From Pseudomonadota bacterium (GTDB lineage Bacteria > SZUA-182 > DTGQ01), in assembly GCA_030625085.1 (NCBI GenBank), contig DAOURK010000023.1, positions 1-43,824 on the forward strand: 43,824 bases of DNA, written 5' to 3'. The position numbers and the translations under genes are program-made. Shown piece by piece: positions 8,697 through 17,200 of the stretch. Each line of letters opens with the position of its first letter. Position 1 is the stretch's first letter. The notes beneath the pieces are model-generated. The model was not told the origin of the DNA. It saw nothing but the letters and a program-made list of their open reading frames with translations, and did no database searches.

Positions 8697-10766
8697 TTAT
8701 AAACCACTCATCCAGGAAGATCCATATCCGTAATTGAATAAAAAGCGGTCTTGATTGCTAAAGAAAAATGGAAATTCATCCCTTACATCCGAAAACAAGT
8801 CATTATCATTAAAAAATGTGAGAAACGGGTTGTTGTTTTCGGCTATTCCCAGACCATTAAGAAAAGATCCATCAAAAGAAAACATTTGCAAAGTTCTATT
8901 AAAAGGAGCGGTGATATTCTGTCTCAATCGATTACTTCGGCGATCTCCCCTGATTCTACGGGCAAAGAGGCTAGTACGAGGCACACGATAAACAGCGATG
9001 TTTGACTCACTTGAAATCTCTCCCTCTTCGTTTTCACATTTCACTTGATAGATATAGGTTTTCCCTGGCTCTATATCCGAATCAAGATAATATTGCTCAG
9101 CGGTTCCTTCAATTTCCTCTAACCCGAAAAACCCTGATGCATCTATCCCCAATAATTCTTTTTTATAAATGTGACTGAGCACTGTCCCTGAAGGAACGAT
9201 CCAGGTCAATTTCATTGCTTCTCCCTCAAGCTCCACCTGAAGATCTTTGGCAGTGGCGAATCCTTCTTCAGCCCTCCAAACCTGACATCCGTAAAAGGGA
9301 TTGGCAGTTCCTAAAAAAAGGCCTGCCGGAGTAGATTCCAAAGTACGGCCTCCTATATTAAAAGCATCCCCAAAACCTCTTGTGTCAACAGGATACCAGA
9401 CAACTCCATTTCGTGTTTTCCATAAATCAAACCCGCCTAACATGTTAATTACTGTATCTCCATATTGCTCAAGCAAATCTTTATATTCATCGGGTAAATT
9501 TTCTTTTAATTTGGGATTTTGAAGGGCAACGCTACAATCTATAGTTGTAACATAGAGCCAGCCTTCATGTTCAACCATTCTCCAGAAATAACCTGCAAAT
9601 GGATTCCCAAAACCTGCCGGCATAAGGCTGATCGGCATTTTGCTCCCATCCGGGGTATCTCGCCTTGTCCCACAAATCAGTTGCCAGGTATCATCGGGAT
9701 TTATCCGGATCATCTCAGCCGCACCTGCTAAAGGCTTTGTATCTTCACCCGTTGAGGTCATAAAATCATACCCCCCTAATCCGCAACCAGTGCCTATATA
9801 CAACTGATCACGAAAAACGCACATACTTAAAGCATATTCATTCAGATTATGGGCATCATTCCCCTCTCGATCCACACGATAAGCTCCATCAGTTACTACA
9901 GGAGTAAAGGAATAGGGAGGTTCGCCGGCAGCGTCGGTTCTTAAAACAGAAAAACCGGTTACTGGATTCATGACCCCGACATAAAGATTATCATTGAACA
10001 CGGCCATCTCTAAGGGATTTAATCCTTCCGGGTTAACCTCACGAAAATCCATGGTCACTGTATTGTTTTCTGTACTCTTAATGATCAAATCCGTTTCCAG
10101 AAGTTTCGGTTCTTTTGGAAAGCTTATTTCAGCAGTTAAATATAATTTTTCTTTATATTGGATCAAAGAGCGCAAACTAAAAATATTACTGTTTCCCAGC
10201 ACTCCCTCATTTGTGCTTTTAACCTCCTGAAAATTCTCTCCATCCGTAGTACGCAAAAGTCTAGCCGGCTCATTCGCCAGCATCTTGCTAAGATAGCCCC
10301 CGACATATAAGGCCTCTGTTCCATCCGGTTCAATTATTACCGCCATACCCCTGTATCCTTGATCCCTGGCAACCATCCTGCCCTCTTCTTCCAAAATTAT
10401 GTGCTCAGATAAAAAAACGCACTCCCAATCATTGGTCTGAGGATCAAATCGCCAAATCTCTGCACGGAAATCAGGGTCTTCAGGACAATCCAGATTAACC
10501 ATATCCACTGGATAGGCTTCCCCAAAAATCATATATAAATAACAAAGGAAATCTCGATTAGTACCGACATACAATTTGCCCTTAAACCATTCCATTGACC
10601 AGGCATAACTATTGTGTCTATCACCGAATCCATCCTCATTAATTTGCTCAAAGGCTCTCTTGCTTACCCCAAGCATCTGCGAAGCATTAGCAGTGCCTAA
10701 TTGGTAAAAAAGAAAACCCGCCATAACCATAGTAATGCTTAAAATCTTTAAAAACCTTCTCTTCAT
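8697..10766 (-). CDS. Secreted beta-propeller-like protein with C-terminal Fn3-like domain
   Basis: A 689-aa exported protein of unknown role. It starts MKRRFLKILSITMVMAGFLF, a classical signal peptide ending near ANAS. The body has repeated strand patterns typical of propeller or kelch-like folds (MEWFKGKLYVGTN, MAVFNDNLYVGVM, MCVFRDQLYIGTG, MVEHEGWLYVTTI), each about 60-110 residues apart. A fibronectin-III-like segment lies near 555-640 (LTWIVPSG through GKTYIYQVKCENEEG). The chosen ATG at 10766 has a strong ribosome site, GGGGGAAAGG. A longer frame from 10877 exists only because an inserted miniature repeat is open in that frame. It sits inside the lipid/polyketide locus and could act on its exported product, but no catalytic motif is visible. 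Confidence 0.8.
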   Translation of the reverse strand: MKRRFLKILSITMVMAGFLFYQLGTANASQMLGVSKRAFEQINEDGFGDRHNSYAWSMEWFKGKLYVGTNRDFLCYLYMIFGEAYPVDMVNLDCPEDPDFRAEIWRFDPQTNDWECVFLSEHIILEEEGRMVARDQGYRGMAVIIEPDGTEALYVGGYLSKMLANEPARLLRTTDGENFQEVKSTNEGVLGNSNIFSLRSLIQYKEKLYLTAEISFPKEPKLLETDLIIKSTENNTVTMDFREVNPEGLNPLEMAVFNDNLYVGVMNPVTGFSVLRTDAAGEPPYSFTPVVTDGAYRVDREGNDAHNLNEYALSMCVFRDQLYIGTGCGLGGYDFMTSTGEDTKPLAGAAEMIRINPDDTWQLICGTRRDTPDGSKMPISLMPAGFGNPFAGYFWRMVEHEGWLYVTTIDCSVALQNPKLKENLPDEYKDLLEQYGDTVINMLGGFDLWKTRNGVVWYPVDTRGFGDAFNIGGRTLESTPAGLFLGTANPFYGCQVWRAEEGFATAKDLQVELEGEAMKLTWIVPSGTVLSHIYKKELLGIDASGFFGLEEIEGTAEQYYLDSDIEPGKTYIYQVKCENEEGEISSESNIAVYRVPRTSLFARRIRGDRRSNRLRQNITAPFNRTLQMFSFDGSFLNGLGIAENNNPFLTFFNDNDLFSDVRDEFPFFFSNQDRFLFNYGYGSSWMSGL

Positions 10767-10832
10767 GACCTTTCCCCCTTTTGACTCAAATTTTACATTA
10801 TGCATGAGTTTCCCCTTTTTAATTCCATTCCT

Positions 10833-10935
10833 TGATGGCCTCGTAAAAAGTCCAAAATTGGGGGCTTCGCACAACATAACTTATTGAATTTATGTAACCC
10901 AATTTTTGTAAAAATGACTTTTTACGATTGCATCA
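10833..10935. mobile_element. 103-bp miniature element, family C, copy 1
   Basis: It begins TGATGGCCTCGTAAAAAGTC and ends with an inverted copy that differs only in three bases near the tip. The 5-bp direct repeat TTCCT lies at 10828-10832 and 10936-10940. The interior, including CTTCGCACAACATAACTTATT, recurs at 34692-34793. Read on the minus strand it offers an ATG and an open frame beginning MLCEAPNFGLFTRPS, which spuriously extends the secreted-protein gene. I know TCGTAAAAAGTC-type palindromes as common in deltaproteobacterial genomes, but cannot search here. Confidence 0.75.
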
Positions 10936-11179
10936 TTCCTTGATTTAATCTAAATAATATTATGCTGATTTCATCATCGATACCCCCCTGATTTAGACTA
11001 TACCCATAGGTTAAATACCCATAATGATAATCTCCCATAAGACTATTACTTCTTCAGTCTATCCCCTTTCACCTCCTCCTCATACTTTTTCAATATCTTC
11101 TCGCCTCATTTTTCCCCTGTCTATCTATCCCATAACCCTATTCCTATCGTCTATCTTATAATCCTGTCTCATAAAATTG

Positions 11180-11215
11180 GCTGGAACGTCGCCTAACAAA
11201 TGAACCTTCCTGTAA
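11180..11215. repeat. 36-bp direct repeat, unit 1
   Basis: The unit starts GCTGGAACGT and ends CTGTAA. It matches 11252-11287 at 31 of 36 positions, with a 72-bp period. Both lie in the 3' flank of the alpha/beta hydrolase gene. Function unknown. Confidence 0.6.
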
Positions 11216-11251
11216 TCTCGAAAAGCTCAAGCCCCTGATTGATATCCGTGA

Positions 11252-11287
11252 GCTGGAACGTCACCAAACAAATGAATTTTTCTGTAA
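11252..11287. repeat. 36-bp direct repeat, unit 2
   Basis: Second copy of the unit at 11180-11215, with five substitutions. It ends 7 bp before the hydrolase stop codon on the minus strand. Confidence 0.6.
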
Positions 11288-11293
11288 AAAAAA

Positions 11294-12115
11294 TTATGTG
11301 GGTTTTACTTGTTGAAAAAAATCATCCAGTAATTTCAATAATAATTCAGGTGATTGCAAAGGGTAAAAGTGCCCCTGTTTGGAAATCTGTACAGATTTAC
11401 AATGGGGCATAATATCCTGAAGCTTCTCTCCCACAGCTCGCCATGGCGAGTAAGCGCCATATATACAAAGAGTGGGACTGAGTATTTTAGAAATTTTTTC
11501 CTCAGTTAAGGTCCCTACTACCGAAAAATCTTTAAGTACCGTGGTATTATCTATTAAATTCGTCAAACGATCAGACCGGCGTCCGGCCCCAATGCGAAAC
11601 CCATGCTGTATAGGCACCTCGAAACTTTTCCGCACGCATTTTTCAATATCCAATAAATCATCCTCGGTGCGTATCCCTAACTTCTCCAAGTCCCCTTTAT
11701 AAAGGTCCCAGCCTCTCCAATCCTTCACATTACGGAGGTGTATAAAGGCCGGAATACCTGCATCCGAAATCACTACCCCTGCTGTTTGTTGGGGGTAAAA
11801 GGCCGCAAAATGCAAGGCCACTGCCCCGCCAAAACTATGGCCCACAAAAATAGCACGTTCAATGTTCAAGTGATCCATCAATCCCTTGAGATCTTCCACC
11901 ATATCATCCGAGGTGTATCCGCTTTGAGGTCTATCACTATACCCATGCCCTCTCAAATCATAAACCGTAACTCTATATTTTTTTAACAAAACCGGTAAAA
12001 TTTTCATAAACCAAATAGATAGATTACCGGTAATTCCGTGAATCAAAACAACATCAGGGCCCTTCCCATGTTGTTGATAATGAATATCCAATTTATTTAT
12101 CCGAACCTTTGGCAT
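11294..12115 (-). CDS. Alpha/beta hydrolase
   Basis: A 273-aa serine hydrolase of the alpha/beta fold, possibly releasing or editing the thioester-bound product of the neighbouring synthases. With this start it shows the oxyanion motif LIHGITGN, nucleophile S94 in GHSFGG and catalytic H249 in KQGHFYPL. The acid residue is not obvious: the usual G-x-x-D position reads GAYSPWRA. I start at the ATG at 12115 (MPKVRINKLDIHY), which resembles the common family N-terminus and follows an AAGGGA site; an in-frame ATG at 12175 adds 20 residues but lacks a ribosome site. It lies 168 bp downstream of the phosphodiesterase-like gene on the same strand. A thioesterase role is inference only. Confidence 0.82.
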   Translation of the reverse strand: MPKVRINKLDIHYQQHGKGPDVVLIHGITGNLSIWFMKILPVLLKKYRVTVYDLRGHGYSDRPQSGYTSDDMVEDLKGLMDHLNIERAIFVGHSFGGAVALHFAAFYPQQTAGVVISDAGIPAFIHLRNVKDWRGWDLYKGDLEKLGIRTEDDLLDIEKCVRKSFEVPIQHGFRIGAGRRSDRLTNLIDNTTVLKDFSVVGTLTEEKISKILSPTLCIYGAYSPWRAVGEKLQDIMPHCKSVQISKQGHFYPLQSPELLLKLLDDFFQQVKPT

Positions 12116-12283
12116 TCTCTTTCCCTTAAAATTCTTTTTTACATAATGTAAAGTGTTGTTTATCACCGCCGACATAATAAAGGAATCAAAAATTTGAGAC
12201 CGGAAGCTACTATAAAAAAATCATAGAGTTAAAATTAAGCCTCCTTAATTCTAATCCCGAAAGCTAATGAGGTAACTATTTCA

Positions 12284-13897
12284 TTAGACATACCCTAAAC
12301 TCTTCAACCGCAGCATGATCTGTTCTTGTCCCTCGGAATCCTCGGTTTGTACGGGAACATCTCGATACCCCTCGGGAGGCAAAGTAGGCGCTCCTATTTT
12401 TATTGGATGTAATTTTAAAAAAGCAGGATCGAAAACCTCTGTAACTACTTGTCCTTCCATATTTTCCGGAATTGGTATTCCAAGGGCATATAAAAGTTGA
12501 GGGGCCACATTGATGATGGATAAAGGGGCTAAGGCATAGCTCTTCCGAATCCCGGGACCTACAGCCGCAAAAACACCCTCCGGTCGATGTGTCCCCCTAA
12601 TCTGGGCACGATTATGGAAATAACCACCCTCAACAGGATTCACAGAAAAAAATCCACTATCCCTTAAAACCAGACTCAAATCCGGAGCACAATCAATGGA
12701 ATTTCCGGAAAAAGATTCTTCTTTGGTTAAAATTTTCTTGATTAAAGGCTTACCCTCCTTGTCAGTACAATTGTTCTGTAATTTTTCCATTAATTCCAGA
12801 CGAAAATTTGAATATTCTTCCGGCAAGATCCCCTCCTTGCCTCTTTTGCCGGCCACTTGAATCATAATTCCATTGCTGCTGGCAGTGGCGGCATAGGCTT
12901 TGGTTTTTTCCCAATCAAGGAACAATAGGCTACGATAAGGGGACTCCACTCCAAGGCTTTCTTGATCTCCCTCAGGAATCTGAACATTTCCCTTCCATTT
13001 GAGATAGCCCTGTTCACTAAGCCATTGATTAATATATAAAATTTCTTTAGTCGGACCAAAACCATGATCTGAAGCAATAAATATATTTGCCTCCTGACCG
13101 GCCAAAGAAACAATTTCTTCAATAAATCCATCGAGTTCATGAAAATATTGCAAACACAACTGCCGTGTCTTTTCTTCCCATGGCAAAAATGACTCAGGGA
13201 AACAATCCGGATCTAAGAAACGCCAACAGATATGCTGAATACGATCAAGCCCATCAAAGATAAAACCCATTAAATGGCAGGGATCATTCTGCATCAAATA
13301 ACGTATTACTTGAAACCACTGCCGTTCACGCTTAATGTGTAATAAAATCCACTTTTCATATTCTTCTTTTTGACAGCCCTTGACTGCCTTTTCCTCCTCT
13401 CGAAAATTCAAAGCCATTTCTTTGAGATCAAATCCGGGAATAGTTTTCAAGCGGTCAAATAAATCTGTAGGCCAGCTGTTTTTTTTCAAAAAACGCCAAC
13501 TCACAAACCCCGGCACCACATATCCGGATATCGGAGGTGGGGGATTCATGGCAATAAAATTTAAACTACCAGCCCGCATTCCATGTCGGCTTACAATGGA
13601 CCAGATCGTTTCTCGCCGGATATCCCGGAATGAGATCCATTTAATATACCGACTCTTTGGCGACTCAAATTGAAGAAAATCCAACACACCATGGGTACCT
13701 GGTCGACATCCTGTGGCTAAAGAAGTCCAGGCTGGAGGAGTCAATGGCGGGGTCACCGAAGTTAACTCTCCCCGACATCCCCTGGAAATAAATTTCTTCA
13801 AAAAGGGCATGGTCCCATCTTCCATAAGCGAATCCAACACTGTAAAAGAAGCCCCATCAAGCCCAATCAAAATAGTCTGTTTGTCAAAATTTTTCAT
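12284..13897 (-). CDS. Alkaline-phosphatase-superfamily enzyme (type I phosphodiesterase/nucleotide pyrophosphatase-like)
   Basis: A 537-aa metal-dependent phospho- or sulfo-transferring enzyme. The metal ligand D14 in LIGLDGAS, nucleophile T58 in PPAWTSLATG, metal ligands D277-H278 in ASDHGFGP and a third site near HRPEGVFAAVGPG follow the superfamily pattern. There is no signal peptide, so it probably acts in the cytoplasm. It starts immediately after the stop of the free ACP gene and so belongs to the same operon. Family members act on phosphodiesters, phosphonates or transfer head groups. Here it could trim or install a polar head group on the lipid product, but the substrate is not readable. 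Confidence 0.85.
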   Translation of the reverse strand: MKNFDKQTILIGLDGASFTVLDSLMEDGTMPFLKKFISRGCRGELTSVTPPLTPPAWTSLATGCRPGTHGVLDFLQFESPKSRYIKWISFRDIRRETIWSIVSRHGMRAGSLNFIAMNPPPPISGYVVPGFVSWRFLKKNSWPTDLFDRLKTIPGFDLKEMALNFREEEKAVKGCQKEEYEKWILLHIKRERQWFQVIRYLMQNDPCHLMGFIFDGLDRIQHICWRFLDPDCFPESFLPWEEKTRQLCLQYFHELDGFIEEIVSLAGQEANIFIASDHGFGPTKEILYINQWLSEQGYLKWKGNVQIPEGDQESLGVESPYRSLLFLDWEKTKAYAATASSNGIMIQVAGKRGKEGILPEEYSNFRLELMEKLQNNCTDKEGKPLIKKILTKEESFSGNSIDCAPDLSLVLRDSGFFSVNPVEGGYFHNRAQIRGTHRPEGVFAAVGPGIRKSYALAPLSIINVAPQLLYALGIPIPENMEGQVVTEVFDPAFLKLHPIKIGAPTLPPEGYRDVPVQTEDSEGQEQIMLRLKSLGYV

Positions 13898-14200
13898 TTA
13901 CTGTTTCTCCAGGTTTAGATATACAAAATCAATAAGGTCCTTGACCTTAATATCTCCAACCCCCCGCTCTCCAAGACCGGCCAAATATTCAGCAAAGGGA
14001 AAAGGTTGCTTGAAATGATCTTCAATCATCGACCCCAAGACCACTGCATCAATTGATTCGAACTCCAATTCTGAAAATAGAGAAGTTTCCGGAGTAATAT
14101 TACCGGAAAATTCCCATTCATCTTTTAAGCTGCTAATAATTTCAGATATTGATCCAAATATGACTTCTCGGTTTATTTCATTCATACCTTTATCCCTCAT
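13898..14200 (-). CDS. Acyl carrier protein-like protein
   Basis: A 100-aa carrier protein. The attachment serine is probably S49 in LEFESIDAVVLGSMIEDHF, where the usual Asp-Ser is replaced by Glu-Ser but the following Ile-Asp matches the PUFA-synthase style. The ATG overlaps the stop codon of the upstream synthase (TAATG), implying translational coupling. A second ATG at 14185, preceded by AGGGATAAAGG, may be the true start. Sitting between the synthase and the phosphatase-like enzyme, it may carry the acyl chain between them. Confidence 0.82.
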   Translation of the reverse strand: MRDKGMNEINREVIFGSISEIISSLKDEWEFSGNITPETSLFSELEFESIDAVVLGSMIEDHFKQPFPFAEYLAGLGERGVGDIKVKDLIDFVYLNLEKQ

Positions 14201-17200
14201 TAAATAGTTATGGCAATGATATATTCATTTTCCCGATACGTATAAACCCAGATAGGGGCCCTAACATCGGGAAAAGATTCCCTCCTGAGGTTCTCCTTTA
14301 AGGTTACTTTCACCCTTCCCGTCTGAAAATCAAATTCATTAACCATAATTGTCTGTTTCATACCAATTGTTTTCTCCCTCTCCTCATCCGCATTATGACC
14401 GAAAGCCTGTGCTATTGCCCCCTTGGCACACCAAAGACGAGCAGTCCACTCCTCCTTTTGTTCGGATTTATCCAGATTAGATAAAAGGGCCATTTCTTCT
14501 GAAGACAAGGCCGATTTTCCCGGCAATTCATTTTCCAGGTAAATACGTTCAAGATTTATTCCCCTAATGAGCCCTTCCCCAGCAGCCACGGCTATGGCGG
14601 CGCCATCTGCGTGGGCCGTCAAAATGACAGGGACTAAACCACCATCACTATTTTGGATCTCCCCTATTTTTAGCCGACTATTTCCCTGGTCAATAAGATC
14701 AATATCTGCAGGATAAAAATTCTTATGGTGGTTTTTTTGCCAAAAGCTTCGCACAGCATCTTTGGCTACCATTTTCCCTAACAACCACTTCCCTCTATCA
14801 TTTCCGGCAGATATTTTTTTATACATTTCCCTCTCTTTGCTGCTCAAAACCATATATGCCATAACATCTTGAAATATGTCACTACCTCCTCGCCAAAACT
14901 GTTTAAGTAATGAAAAAGCAGGGACTTTTTTCTCTGAAAATACCTTAGCCTCTGGTTCCCAAGGTTGGCCAATGGTACCCTGGTTTGGAAATCTCCAAAA
15001 ATCATATAACTGCCGGGACCAATAAAAACGCCAATCTTCCCAACCAATAATCTGCATCCAGAGTTGACCATCCTCTCCAAAAATGTCCAAATTTGCCAAT
15101 ACCTTGGTGGTTGTTATCTGTTGTATATGCATCCTAGCCCGCAGACGTGTCAAAGGAGGAGGAGTATCCTTATAAATATAAAGAGTCTTAAGGGCAATAG
15201 GGAAAATGACAAAACCACTATCTAAATACTCAACCGGCCAATACCCCACCAATTGACCGGCCGCATCAAGTAAAAAAGGATCTGTTTTAAGATCAGGTTC
15301 TGGGGAGGATCGAAATAAATTATTCTTTGGTAAAGTCTGCAAATGTGCTTTTAGCCCATTTTTCCCCGTTTTATCCATAGAAATAATGCCCTGAAATCTT
15401 GGCCCGTGAAACATTCGATGCTCTTTATAAACCTCTTCCCCCGTATGAGAAGGAGTTCGCTCTTCCTCTAAGACAAACTCCGAGCAGGTAGAAGAAGCAG
15501 GATATTCATGGGCGAAAAACATTTGTGCAGTAATAATAGGTTTTTGACTTGCAGGAGATATTTCTTTTTTTTCATATTTTTGAATCTGAACCTGGACACT
15601 CCCGGGAGATAAGACCTCAGCCTCAATCCGAAGAATAATTGGCCCCTCACCTTCCAGACAAATCCATTGATTAGCCATCACCTTTTCAATACGAACCAAT
15701 TTTTGGCCCGGAAATAATAAAGAAGCTGCTTCAGCCATGATTTCAATGCTAATAGTTAATGGAATTACAGGCAAAGCGCCCACACCGGAACTAAATTCAG
15801 AAATTTTTTGGCCGAAGCGATGATCCTCTAAAAAAAGGTCCTCTTTTAAATCAACCTGCCGCAAAGCAACAAGACTTTTACCTGGCTTCAAATCCACCAC
15901 TTCCCCTATAAAAGGCAGATCTTCCCACTTTTTTTCCTTCACTTTCCTTTGCCTAAAAGAAAATTTTTCATCCCCCTTTGTTTCCCCTATTAAATCTTGG
16001 GAGGAATTTTTTATTTTATTTTTTACCAAATCAATAACCTGTTGTAAGGTTTTGAGACCTGAGATAGCTTCAATATCTTCTTCCGCAATCTGAGCATACT
16101 TTTCCCTAAAAGAACCTATAATTTCCACCCTTTTTATTGAATCAATTCCCAGGTCTGCCTCCATATCCAAATTTAAATCAATCATTTCCTGCGGATAACC
16201 TGTCTTTTCACTGACCAACTCTACCAAAGTGTTGGTAAAATCTTCTTCTGTCTTTGGTTCAGATTGTGTGCCCTCGTCTTCAATCAAGGATTCAATAGCC
16301 ACAACTGATAAGGGTTCCATAGCAGTATTGGTGATTTTTTCTATATCAGGATTATTTTTAGATTGCTCCTTTTTTTGTTGATAATTTTCCTTTTGGGCAT
16401 CAGGCAAAACCGAATCAGGGTTTAAAGAATCCTGCTTTTTTTTCAGATAGACCTGCATCATCTCCTTTTGGGTATCGAGAAAATGTCCCATGGTTTGAAA
16501 ATACTCGTCCATAACCGAAGAAGATGGTGCCGGGGAACCAAAGTCCGAAGGATTAGCATTTGATAAAAAAGCAACATCCCCAAACTTATCCTCTGATAAT
16601 TCATTAACAATCATATTCGAAATAATATCCGACATTGGCCAGGTACCCTGGTCAGAATTATTCTCTCTTCCTCCATTAGAAGGACCACCGGCAAGGCCAA
16701 CTCCATCAGAAACTTTTTTATCCTTACTCTCAGCCGATCTTTTCTTTTTGTCTCGTTCCTGAAGAGAAAGTAAATACCATCCAAGAGATAATTTAATTCC
16801 TTTTTCCTTGGGCTCCTGCAACTGCCTTGCATCAGCCCAATGGATAAAATGTGGCGATCGATATTGATATAAATACTCAAAATTCAAAGAAACTCCCTGG
16901 GCGCTTAACAAACCCATCATATGGTTCAACTGGGTAATTCCCGAGCGCCGGGCCACATTCGAGGGTATTGCTAAATGAGGTTTCCCCCTCAAAATATCCT
17001 CAACAAAAGCGGACAAATTCCCCTTAGGACCTACTTCTACAAATATTCTAGTGCCGCTGTTATACATATTCTCAATAGTCTGGCGAAAGGCAACAGGGAG
17101 AGCCCAGGTTTCAACAGCCAACTTTAATATTTTCTGGGGATCATGGGGATAGGGGGACATAATATTACAGGAATATACCTCAGTGTGTGGAGATGAAATG

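Larger units (their letters stand above)
10941..11293. other. Intergenic region with a 36-bp direct repeat
   Basis: No strong gene is seen. A weak minus-strand frame (11038 down to 10922) reads into family C copy 1 and stops there. Near the hydrolase gene end, a 36-bp unit occurs twice (see the repeat entries). The rest is pyrimidine-rich on the plus strand, with no recognised structure. Confidence 0.4.
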
